DNA of 50,528 nt from Terriglobia bacterium (lineage in GTDB: Bacteria; Acidobacteriota; Terriglobia; UBA7540): contig JASHON010000049.1 of NCBI GenBank assembly GCA_030041095.1, forward strand, positions 1 to 50,528, in the 5' to 3' direction. Below the pieces are notes generated by a model. It saw only the letters and a program-made list of their open reading frames with translations, was not told the DNA's origin and did no database searches. Each line of letters starts with the position of its first letter. The first letter of the stretch is position 1. This document shows positions 15,683-23,440 of the stretch, piece after piece. A program made the position numbers and the translations under genes.

Positions 15683-16148
15683 ACATTTCACACGCCGTTT
15701 CCCGGGCGCTCCGGCAGCCGCTTCGTACCCCTGTATCAGTTGGTCATGTCGCTTCGCGACACCCACGAGGCGATGAAAGCGTTTGGGGTAGGGGCGCGTT
15801 TCAAACCCGCCCCCACTCAATTTTCAAGACAGGGCATGACTTCAGCCATGCCGCAGCGCGTCGCAGACTCCAACGGCTTTACAGGTTGCGGAAAAACTCC
15901 TCCGAGAGTCCCCAACGGCACTCCTCAAGGTTTGTAAGTTATTGATTCTCCGTTCGAGCGGCCGCCATTTTCGGCCGATTTTGCCTCCGAAAAACCGTTT
16001 TTCCGCAACCTGTTCAGCCGCTGGCCGGCGCAGCCAGGGGCTAAACGCGCTGCGGAAAGACGCCACTTTGTCATGCTGAGCGAAGCGAAGCATCTCCGTA
16101 TTTCTTTGGAAACGAATGCCGGGATTCTTCGCTACGCTCAGAATGACA
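15683..16148 (+). repeat. dispersed hairpin repeat, copy B (long form)
   Basis: This is collinear with copy A over its ends and carries two extra blocks. The first, 15739-15832, contains a TGTCGC-TTC-GCGACA hairpin and a long GGGGCG/CGCCCC near-palindrome at 15788-15816. The second is a 133-bp element with terminal inverted repeats (15881-16013). The right end forms a long hairpin of TGTCATGCTGAGCG... (16069-16096) with ...CGCTCAGAATGACA (16121-16148). The left 215 bp match copy C at 23030-23243 in the opposite orientation. Confidence 0.8.
15881..16013. mobile_element. 133-bp MITE-like insert with 17-bp terminal inverted repeats
   Basis: The left end ACAGGTTGCGGAAAAAC (15881-15897) is perfectly inverted at GTTTTTCCGCAACCTGT (15997-16013). 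Copy A at 14.93 kb reads straight through the same flanks (CGGCTT/CAGCC) without this segment. This argues for an insertion into a pre-existing repeat. The interior has no coding capacity. A single left-end-like sequence (one mismatch) recurs at the edge of copy C near 23030-23046. No cognate transposase is in the window. Confidence 0.55.
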
Positions 16149-17073
16149 CTCGTTGAGTGCCCTTTTCAGCATGCTGCAAAGCCCGTTGTCTCAGCCGCGG
16201 CACTTGATGGGGCTCTGCCGCCTGACGTGCGGCCGCACTTGGGGAAAGGCTTGCCTTTCCGGACCTGAACCCTCTGATCATTCCCTCTTTTTTTCGAAAG
16301 CGAGGCGGCGCCTCGCTCCCGGGAGTTTCTTCTGTTGAGCCTTGACTTAAATAGGCTATCAATGTAAGCTATTCTCCTGAAGCTCGCGCGCCTGGACGCC
16401 TCGTTGCCGGGCCCTGCGAGTGCTTTTTCATTCCCCATGGAGTGGACGCCTTGGCTGCTATGGTGAAACGCAACCAGCGAATTCAGGAGAGCAGCCGGGT
16501 GCGGGTGTTCGAGCGGCTGAGAACCTTTTCCGGGAGACAGAGAGATGCTCCGGCGCCCCCAAAGTCGCAGATTGCGGACGAATGTCGAAGGGCAACTGAC
16601 GAAAAACAACTGGCAATTGACAGCCAACAACCTGCTAAAATCATGACCAACAAACCCAGTAAGTTGCTGAAAACAAATGATGGCGATGAGACGAACTACC
16701 AACAAACCCAGTAAGTTTATTAAAAATAAGGAGTTATGAGCATTCGTTGAGTTGTATCCCAGTAAGTTGTTGAATAAAAGCTTGATAGATCAAACTGACC
16801 CACGCGGCTTTCGGTTCCCGGACCGGACGCGGCGGGTGGCAAAACGGGCGGTAGGCCGCAGGTCATAATCCGCAGGAGGAAGCTGGTGGCTGATTCCGGA
16901 AGATCGCGCAGTGTCCTCAACCGGCAAGGGACAACGGACGAGGGATCAAGAACATATTTCCAAATGCGCGGTATTGGTCTACGCTTGTCTGCTACGCGGG
17001 AACGCAAGTGGACCGCGAACTCTTGCGCAACGCGGCCAATTCAAATGCAAATCCTTTCCGTGAAGGAGACCTC
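16149..17073. other. long leader or intergenic region upstream of the GH38 gene
   Basis: No convincing gene lies here; the longest frame (16442-16714) is a low-complexity Arg/Gln-rich sequence without similarity. There is a perfect 8-bp hairpin (AGCGAGGC/GCCTCGCT, 16299-16317) preceded by a T-run. A possible promoter, TTGACT (16342-16347) 17 bp before TAAGCT (16365-16370), is followed by three imperfect direct repeats at 16646-16774. A GAAGGAG ribosome-binding site at 17062-17068 serves the GH38 start. Confidence 0.45.
16646..16774 (+). repeat. three irregular direct repeats with CCCAGTAAGTT core
   Basis: ACCAACAAACCCAGTAAGTT occurs at 16646-16665 and 16698-16717, and CCCAGTAAGTTGTTGAA at 16758-16774, each followed by an A-rich stretch. 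Spacing is 52 and about 50 bp. The sequence is AT-richer than its surroundings. It lies about 300-430 bp upstream of the GH38 start and could be a protein-binding array or a degenerate repeat. Confidence 0.5.
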
Positions 17074-20000
17074 GTGAACTGGAAACACACGCGCGATCGC
17101 CGCTTTCGAGTATTTCTCATCGCCGCATTCGTGGCATTGTGCGCGGTATCCTTGCGGATCGAGGCCGCTCAATTGCCGGGCGAGCAAGTGGTGTGGACCA
17201 TCGGCCGTTTCGATAACTCGTCGGCTGAGTTTCATCCCGGTGCGGCGCCCACGCCTGCTCCCGTTTATGTGATGGGGAAGAGCGTGCCGGCGGAAGATTG
17301 GTACGAATTCCAGCCAGGCTCGTTGAATCGCGAGGACGGCGCACGACCCCACCCGCTGGAAATACGATTTCGTTTGCACTCAGCTCCGAAGGGGCTGTAC
17401 ACACTCAAAGTCGGAATGTTAGTTCAAACGCGGCGGCTGTCTGTCCTGCAAGTGGAATTGAACGGGCATCAAGGATGGCTTTACCAGCGCCCGCACTGGC
17501 TGAACGTTCCGGGCAAAAAACGTTGGCAGGACTTGGCCGTCGCTCAGATTCCCACGCGTGATTTGCGCGCCGGGGAGAACGTGATGGTGCTGACGGCAAT
17601 CGATGAGGCGAGCGAGGAAAGCGGGCAACCGGATTCTGGAATCACCTACGACGCCCTGGAACTGGACCGGAACGTTGAGGAAAAATTCGATTCCAGCAAA
17701 ATCTCGGTGAGCGTCCATCCGACGATTTTTTACAAGCGGAAAAATGGAGCGCTCGTGGAGTTGGTCGACGTTTTCGTAACGGGAAACGCTCCTTCGCGGG
17801 CAGGCCGCGTGAGGCTCGAGGTGAACCATCAGCGCTTTGCCGCAACGCTCGCGCCGGACCGGGATTTCGGCGAGCAGCGCGTGGAGTTTTGGGTTCCGGA
17901 ATTCACGCCCACCCAGTGCGAGGTGGCCGCTAGGTTGGGCGCGCACCGGAGCCGGTTTTCGATGGCGCTCGCTCCGGCCAAGAAATGGACGGTCTATGTG
18001 CTGCCGCACGAGCACCTGGATGTGGGCTACACGGATTACCAGGCCAAAGTGGCTGCCATCCACAGCCGCGTGGTGGACGAAGCGCTGGGCATGATTCACG
18101 CGAATCCCGATTTCCGCTACAGCACGGACGGCTCCTGGGTGATCGATCAATTTTTCGCGGGCCGAAGCAAAAAGGATCGCAGCCGTCTCATCCGCGCCGT
18201 CCAGCAGGGCAGGTTTTTCGTGCCCGCTCAATATGCGAACCTGTTGACGGGCTTTCCAACCGCAGAGACGTTGATCCGCTCTCTTTATCCGAGCTTCGAA
18301 TTCGACCAGCGATATGACGTGCCCTTCGACTACGCCAACGATACCGATGTTCCGTCCTATACGTGGTCCTACCCGTCGATTTTGGCGGCATCCGGAATCA
18401 AGTATTTTCTGGCAGGCTGCGACCAGACTCGCGGCCCGATGCTGCGGTTAAGCCATTTGCAGGAACGGTCGCCCTTCTGGTGGGAGGGTCCGGACGGCAA
18501 GAAAGTTTTGATGTGGTATTCGGACAGCTACGGACAAGTGACGGCTCTTTTTGGCTTGCCGCCGCGCGTCGAGAACGGGACTGGGTCGTTGCCGAGGTTT
18601 CTGCAGGTTTACGCGCCGGCGTATTACAAGCCTTCTTCCATTCTGCTCTTCGGCGCTCAATATGAGAACTCGGACCTGTATCCTCAACAGGCCACTTTCG
18701 TTGGCGCGTGGAATAAGATCTACGCCTATCCGGAGCTGCGGTATTCAGGTTTTGTCGATGCCATCAAGGAAATCGCAAAGGCGGACGGCAACTCGATTCC
18801 GGTTTATCGCGGCGATGGCGGCCCTTACTGGGAAGACGGGATCGGGGCAGACGCTTATTACGCCGCGATGAACCGCGAGAGTGAGGAACGAGCGCTTTCC
18901 GCAGAGAAGATTTCCACTCTCAGCTTCCTCGTGAATCCGCGCACCCGTCCCGACCGTGCGGTCATCAGGAGAATGTGGCGCAATCTCGTCCTGTATGACG
19001 AGCATACCTGGGGCGCGGCGGCCAGCATCCCCAGCCCGAAGAGCGAAGAAAGCACCCGCCAGTTGGTCGTTAAAGATGCGTTTGCCGTCGATGCCAGGAA
19101 CGAAGTCCAGTATCTCGTCGAGCGCGGCCTGGCAGACCTCGCGGATAAGATTGACGATCCAAGCGATACGTGGGTGGTCTTTAATCCGCTGAGCTGGCCT
19201 CGCAGCGGCCTCGCGACCGGCGACCTTCCGAAAGGCTCGCGGCTGGTTGACCTGACGACGAAGCAGACGGTACCTTACCAAGTCATCTCGGTGAGCGGTG
19301 ATTCCGAGCGCATTCGCTTTTGGGCGCAGGATGTTCCCTCGCTCGGCTATAAATGTTATGCCGTGCGGCCGGCGGCTGCGCCTCCAGCCAGGCTTGAATC
19401 CGCGACGGGCGACGTCATGGAAAACGCCTATTATCGTGTCGTCCTCGATCCGCAAAGCGGCGCCGTGAAGAGCATCTTTGATAAGCAGTTAGACAAAGAA
19501 GTGGTGAACACTGCCAGCCCCTACCGGTTTGACCAGTATGCGTACGTTACGGGAGGGGATCAACCGGACCCTAATAGCCTGCTCCATAGCTCGCTAGGAC
19601 TGCCCGTTCCCAAGCTGGCGGTGTATGTTTCCGGCGCAGGCCGGTTGGTTTCCGTGGTTCGCGCGCCATTTGGATGGGTCGCGCGGCTCGAAAGCTCCAC
19701 GTTTAATACTCCCAGGATCGATTCGGAGATCATTCTGTTCAACCACCGGAAGGAGATTGAATTCATCAATCACGTTCATAAGGCCCAGGTGTTTACGAAG
19801 GAAGGAGTCTATTTTGCCTTTCCGCTGGCAATGCAACACCCTGAATTCCGGTATGAAATCCAGAACGGCTACGTGGATCCTGCGCGGGACCAACTTCCGG
19901 GAGCGGGGAAGGAGTGGTTCTCCGTGCAGCACTGGATTGCCGCAACCGGGGAAGGCGCAACCGTAGCCTTGGTTCCAATTGACGCGCCGCTCGTGACGCT

Positions 20001-20541
20001 GGGTGACATCGTGCGGGGCGTGTGGCCGATCGAGTTCGGCCGGCGAAAGGGAACCATTTTTTCTTACATCATGAACAATTATTGGTTTACGAACTATCGC
20101 GCCGCCCAGGGCGGCAATTTCACGTTCCGCTACGTGCTCACCAGCGCCCGCGCGTTCCAACCCGCAGCGCTCAGCCGGCTCGGTTGGTCGGCCATGACTC
20201 CGTTTGAAGTGGACGACATCATCTCGAACGACAAGGCCGTTACTTCCCCTGAGCCTTTGAGTGCTGCGGAAAACAGCTTCGTCACGGTGCAGTCACCGAA
20301 CGTGGTGCTCACCACCTGGAAGCGGGCGGAAAACCAGCAAGGGACCGTCATGCGGTTTTTGGAAGTGGCCGGCCAGCAGGATGACGTCACCGTGCAGATT
20401 CCGCGGATGCAGATTCAACGGGTGTGGCTTTGCGACGCCATGGAGCGAGACCGCAAACCGCTGCCCGCATCCGCTCACCAATTTAGTTTCGTCGCGCGGC
20501 CGTTTCAGATTGTCACGGTGCGCCTTGAAGGAGCGATGTGA
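17074..20541 (+). CDS. secreted glycoside hydrolase family 38-type protein (alpha-mannosidase-like)
   Basis: The GTG at 17074-17076, with AAGGAG at 17063-17068, gives 1155 residues beginning with a basic stretch and a signal peptide (FRVFLIAAFVALCAVSLRIEA). The frame opens 22 codons earlier without such a site. After a beta-rich N-terminal domain resembling carbohydrate-binding or polysaccharide-lyase C domains, the GH38 catalytic domain starts at VYVLPHEHLDVGYTDYQAK, with the metal-binding H-x-H/D pattern. YSTDGSWVIDQF, RFFVPAQYANLLTGFPTAETLIRSL and the FDYANDTDVPSYTWSYPSIL segment, probably with the nucleophile Asp, follow. The C-terminal half is the large beta-sandwich of the family. It should hydrolyse alpha-mannosides or related glycosides in a metal-dependent retaining reaction. 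It overlaps the GH20-like gene by 4 bp. Confidence 0.82.
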   Translation: MNWKHTRDRRFRVFLIAAFVALCAVSLRIEAAQLPGEQVVWTIGRFDNSSAEFHPGAAPTPAPVYVMGKSVPAEDWYEFQPGSLNREDGARPHPLEIRFRLHSAPKGLYTLKVGMLVQTRRLSVLQVELNGHQGWLYQRPHWLNVPGKKRWQDLAVAQIPTRDLRAGENVMVLTAIDEASEESGQPDSGITYDALELDRNVEEKFDSSKISVSVHPTIFYKRKNGALVELVDVFVTGNAPSRAGRVRLEVNHQRFAATLAPDRDFGEQRVEFWVPEFTPTQCEVAARLGAHRSRFSMALAPAKKWTVYVLPHEHLDVGYTDYQAKVAAIHSRVVDEALGMIHANPDFRYSTDGSWVIDQFFAGRSKKDRSRLIRAVQQGRFFVPAQYANLLTGFPTAETLIRSLYPSFEFDQRYDVPFDYANDTDVPSYTWSYPSILAASGIKYFLAGCDQTRGPMLRLSHLQERSPFWWEGPDGKKVLMWYSDSYGQVTALFGLPPRVENGTGSLPRFLQVYAPAYYKPSSILLFGAQYENSDLYPQQATFVGAWNKIYAYPELRYSGFVDAIKEIAKADGNSIPVYRGDGGPYWEDGIGADAYYAAMNRESEERALSAEKISTLSFLVNPRTRPDRAVIRRMWRNLVLYDEHTWGAAASIPSPKSEESTRQLVVKDAFAVDARNEVQYLVERGLADLADKIDDPSDTWVVFNPLSWPRSGLATGDLPKGSRLVDLTTKQTVPYQVISVSGDSERIRFWAQDVPSLGYKCYAVRPAAAPPARLESATGDVMENAYYRVVLDPQSGAVKSIFDKQLDKEVVNTASPYRFDQYAYVTGGDQPDPNSLLHSSLGLPVPKLAVYVSGAGRLVSVVRAPFGWVARLESSTFNTPRIDSEIILFNHRKEIEFINHVHKAQVFTKEGVYFAFPLAMQHPEFRYEIQNGYVDPARDQLPGAGKEWFSVQHWIAATGEGATVALVPIDAPLVTLGDIVRGVWPIEFGRRKGTIFSYIMNNYWFTNYRAAQGGNFTFRYVLTSARAFQPAALSRLGWSAMTPFEVDDIISNDKAVTSPEPLSAAENSFVTVQSPNVVLTTWKRAENQQGTVMRFLEVAGQQDDVTVQIPRMQIQRVWLCDAMERDRKPLPASAHQFSFVARPFQIVTVRLEGAM

Positions 20542-22250
20542 GCCGTTCTCCCCGAAGACGCTTCTTGCAGACGGCCGCGCTGGGCCTGCCGGCGTTTTGT
20601 TTCTCTGGAGCCAGGGTGAGCCTTGGCGCAGGCCAGGGCGGGCCAGGTCCTTCGCCGAGCGTTACCCATAATCAAATGAGGGGTCTAATGGCCGATGCGG
20701 CGCGTCTGCCGGAGAAGCCAGCCGCCTACCGGCGGCTCATCGATTTCTGCAGTGAATGGAACTTGAACACCTTGCATTTCCGCCTGACGGACGATCAGGG
20801 ATCGATGCTGCGCTTCCCCAGTCATCCGGAGCTCATCACGCACGCGCACGCGCTCGCTCCGGAAGAAGCTGCCGATCTTGCCCGATACGGCGAATCCCGC
20901 GGTGTCACGCTCATTCCTGAAGTGGAATCGTTCGGTCACACTCGCTACATTACGGACACGCGCAAATACGCGCGCCTGGCGGACTTTCGCCCTGGCAACC
21001 CCAATGAATTTGTGGGCGTCATTCCCGTGGACCCTGAAACGCTCGCCTTGATGGCTGACCTCTATCGCGACGTGGCGCGCATTTTCCCCGGGCCGTATCT
21101 GCACGGAGGATGCGACGAAGTGAGCTGGGGTGGCTCGCCGCTTTCGCGGAAGGCGCTTGAATCCAGAAGCCGGGCAGAGATCTGGGCCGGCTATCTGAAT
21201 TCGCTGGATGAGGTTTGCCGGGCAGCCGGGAAGCAATTCATTGTTTGGGGCGATTACGTTCTTCACAAAGAGCCGGCCATTCTTCCACGCCTGTCGAAAA
21301 GCGTGGTGGTGATGGACTGGCAGTACGGCGTCACAAACCCCCAACCGCTGGCCCGCGCGGCGCGCCAGGTGATGGCGCAAGGCTTGCGCGTGATTGGAGC
21401 GCCGGCCATCATCTACTGTGCGTGGGGACCGCGCGCGGGCGAAGAGCAATTGCGCAACATCGATGCCTATGCGGATGCTTACGCCACTCTCCACACCCCG
21501 GGTGCCTTGGGAGTGATTGTAACGAACTGGGTGCCCACCCGTTACCTCCAGCGATCGCTTTGGGACACGTTTGCCTACGCAGCCGTAGCCGTGAATCAAG
21601 GGAGTGAGACGGCCCGTCAATCCGCGTTTCGGAATTTCGTCGAGAGGTTTTATGGCTCATCCTGGGATTCGAATTGGCAGGAAAGTCTCAGGCTGTACTA
21701 TCGCATCACGCCCATCCGCCGTTCGTGCGCTCCCAGCAAGTGGCAGGGACCGCCGCTGCCTGTTCCATGGGCGAGCGAAGCTGACTTAAAATCCTTGCTT
21801 CGCTCGAGCGAGCCGGAGGCGCCGCCTTTTGAAGCATGCCTTGCGAGATGGGCCAAACTTGAGCCACGCGTGCGGCGCAACCAGGCCGATTTCGCGGCGC
21901 TCGTGCTTTCCGCAGAATATCTCAAAACGGCTTACTGGCGTAACGCAACCATCCGGCAGGCAGCGAGGATGGCGGATGCTCGCGCGCAGGGTGCAATCCT
22001 GCGCAGTATTGCCGATCGCGACCGAAGCCTTGTGGCGAAGCTCGATCGGGAGTGGGATGTGGGGCGATTTGCGGATTCGCGCGGCCGGCTCGAGCCGCTC
22101 CTCGGCTTTCAGCCTGCCGACGAATTGCTCTTCCGGATGCGCCAGGCGGCAGAGTTCTCCATGAAGCTTGCTGAGAATGGTGACCTGTTTTCCCGAGCCA
22201 TCCGTACTTTTGCTTCCTCCGCCGCTTCGGCGCCCCGTATCGGGGCATGA
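20538..22250 (+). CDS. GH20-like glycoside hydrolase (beta-N-acetylhexosaminidase type), Tat-exported
   Basis: The GTG at 20538-20540 overlaps the GH38 stop in an ATGTGA junction, so translation is coupled. The 570-residue product begins SRSPRRRFLQTAALGLPAFC, a twin-arginine signal. The TIM barrel has NTLHFRLTDDQGSMLRFPSHPEL, GVTLIPEVESFGHT and LHGGCDEVSWGG, which carries the Asp-Glu catalytic pair of GH20 and related families. The usual GH20 N-terminal domain is reduced or missing. The last eleven or so residues (SSAASAPRIGA) and the stop codon are encoded by a dispersed repeat (22221-22260), so the original C-terminus has probably been replaced. Together with GH38 it suggests stepwise trimming of a mannose- and N-acetylhexosamine-containing glycan. 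Confidence 0.78.
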   Translation: MSRSPRRRFLQTAALGLPAFCFSGARVSLGAGQGGPGPSPSVTHNQMRGLMADAARLPEKPAAYRRLIDFCSEWNLNTLHFRLTDDQGSMLRFPSHPELITHAHALAPEEAADLARYGESRGVTLIPEVESFGHTRYITDTRKYARLADFRPGNPNEFVGVIPVDPETLALMADLYRDVARIFPGPYLHGGCDEVSWGGSPLSRKALESRSRAEIWAGYLNSLDEVCRAAGKQFIVWGDYVLHKEPAILPRLSKSVVVMDWQYGVTNPQPLARAARQVMAQGLRVIGAPAIIYCAWGPRAGEEQLRNIDAYADAYATLHTPGALGVIVTNWVPTRYLQRSLWDTFAYAAVAVNQGSETARQSAFRNFVERFYGSSWDSNWQESLRLYYRITPIRRSCAPSKWQGPPLPVPWASEADLKSLLRSSEPEAPPFEACLARWAKLEPRVRRNQADFAALVLSAEYLKTAYWRNATIRQAARMADARAQGAILRSIADRDRSLVAKLDREWDVGRFADSRGRLEPLLGFQPADELLFRMRQAAEFSMKLAENGDLFSRAIRTFASSAASAPRIGA

Positions 22251-22260
22251 CTTCAGTCAT
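22221..22260 (+). repeat. dispersed repeat fragment at the end of the GH20-like gene
   Basis: GCCGCTTCGGCGCCCC, then GTATCGGGGCATGACTTCAG, matches the central part of copy A (14867-14905) almost base for base. The TGA at 22248-22250 that ends the GH20-like gene lies within the GCATGAC palindrome arm. Confidence 0.75.
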
Positions 22261-22326
22261 TTTTCAAAGTACAATGCTTCGTACGCACGGGAGTTCATAA
22301 GCCGGCGAACATTTGGAGGTGGACAA

Positions 22327-22731
22327 GTGAAAAAACTGACCGCAGTTGTGATCCTGTGCCTTGCGGTGGCGGTTGCTGTCTTGGCCTATGAGTTGGCGAT
22401 CGTGCGGCGCCCACACCGTCAAGCTGATGTAGCTCCTCCCACCTTCGACACCACGTACCAGGCTGTTTTGCTCGACAATGGGCTCTCTTATTATGGCAAG
22501 CTCTCGCGGCTCAACACGCCGTACCCCCTCATGACGGACGTCTATTACATCGTCAGGAATGTAGATCCGAAAACCAAGCAGGTGAGCTTCAAACTGGTGA
22601 AGCGCGGGAACGAGTTGCACGCCCCCACGGAAACCTATCTTAACGCTAAACACATCGTGATGATCGAACCCGTCGGCGCGAACTCGCAAGTAGCTCGGCT
22701 CATCGCGGAATCGCAGGCGACCGGGCATTAG
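22327..22731 (+). CDS. small membrane-anchored protein of unknown function
   Basis: A GTG start at 22327-22329 follows GGAGGT (22315-22320); the frame continues upstream but only over repeat sequence. The 134-residue product has one N-terminal membrane segment (KKLTAVVILCLAVAVAVLAYEL). A soluble region follows with TTYQAVLLDNGLSYYGKL, PYPLMTDVYYIVRN and HIVMIEPVGANSQVARLI. The middle segment, ending in a strand-like IVMIEPVG, looks like a short beta-barrel or SH3-like domain, and I believe it recurs in Acidobacteriota hypothetical proteins. No function can be assigned. It lies between two repeat copies and 77 bp after the GH20-like gene. Confidence 0.7.
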   Translation: MKKLTAVVILCLAVAVAVLAYELAIVRRPHRQADVAPPTFDTTYQAVLLDNGLSYYGKLSRLNTPYPLMTDVYYIVRNVDPKTKQVSFKLVKRGNELHAPTETYLNAKHIVMIEPVGANSQVARLIAESQATGH

Positions 22732-22800
22732 CGGGTTCGCCTTGGAACCTGCCGCGCTCCCAGCCGAAGAGAGCGCCGTATTGGTACATTGGCCTCGCAG

Positions 22801-22837
22801 TACCCCCGTATCAGGGCATGACTTCAGTCATGCCGCA
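22801..22837 (+). repeat. dispersed hairpin repeat, copy D (core only)
   Basis: This carries GTATCAGGGCATGACTTCAG plus TCATGCCGCA, identical to the core of copy A, and includes the complete 20-nt palindrome. It lacks the flanking modules. Confidence 0.75.
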
Positions 22838-23029
22838 AAGATGCGGAAGGAAAGAGGGCTTTAACCCCTGCTGATGTCAAGGCCTGCCCGTAATGGCAAC
22901 CCGAGCCCTAGCGTGAACTCTTCGCGTACGTTCTTCGTCTCCGCCAAGGCGTGCCAGGGGCGAACCCTGTTGCAATCGGAGCGCAACGCGACGCTGATGA
23001 TCGATCTGCTGCGCTCCTACGTGGCGCCG

Positions 23030-23243
23030 AGTTTTTCCGCAGCCTGTAAAGCCCGGCCATCGGCGAACCTGAGTCGGCATGACTGAAGTCATGCCCTGTC
23101 TTGAAAATTGAGTAGGGGCGGGTTTGAAACCCGCCCCTACCCCAAACGCTTTCATCGCTTCGTGAGTGTCGCGAAGCGACATGAGCAACTGATACAGGGG
23201 TACCGAAGCGGCTGCCGGAGCGCCCGGGAAACGGTGTGTGAAA
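23030..23243 (-). repeat. dispersed hairpin repeat, copy C (inverted relative to A and B)
   Basis: Read on the minus strand this runs from CACACACCGTTTCCCGGGCG through the TGTCGC-TTC-GCGACA hairpin, a 29-nt near-perfect palindrome (23112-23140) and the GCATGAC core to the GGAAAAAC motif. It aligns with copy B 15683-15897 along its whole length with a handful of substitutions. B and C thus form a 7-kb-spaced inverted pair around the GH38/GH20 block. Confidence 0.82.
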
Positions 23244-23264
23244 GGTAGAAACTCCAGGGCGAGC

Positions 23265-23330
23265 CTGACGCCGCGCGAGCGTGAGATTCTCGCCATGCTG
23301 GCCGGCGGCCTGGCAAACCAAGAGATCGCC
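23265..23330 (+). pseudogene. fragment of a LuxR-type helix-turn-helix
   Basis: The frame reads LTPREREILAMLAGGLANQE followed by IA, the first half of the GerE/LuxR DNA-binding domain. It then runs into unrelated sequence (WGRFWSGPSS...) until a stop at 23391. It begins 20 bp after the end of repeat copy C, suggesting that the repeat or a deletion removed the rest of the regulator gene. Confidence 0.6.
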
Positions 23331-23440
23331 TGGGGCCGATTCTGGTCTGGTCCTTCATCTATCCTTTTTCCTTTGACCTCGTGGCGGCCTTGATGTTATA
23401 AAAATGCCTCGCCTCGACTTCACGCGAAAGGAACTCGACA

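Larger units (their letters stand above)
22732..23440. other. repeat-rich intergenic region upstream of the RhaT-like gene
   Basis: This holds repeat copy D (22801-22837), the inverted copy C (23030-23243) and a LuxR-type HTH fragment (23265-23330). The stretch 22838-23029 has no recognisable gene. A weak start region precedes the GTG of the transporter at 23441. Confidence 0.5.

Noticed and set aside
16646-16774. Possible CRISPR array
   Set aside because: Only three short imperfect repeats with AT-rich tails; no conserved 23-37 nt repeat, no regular spacers of array type and no cas genes.
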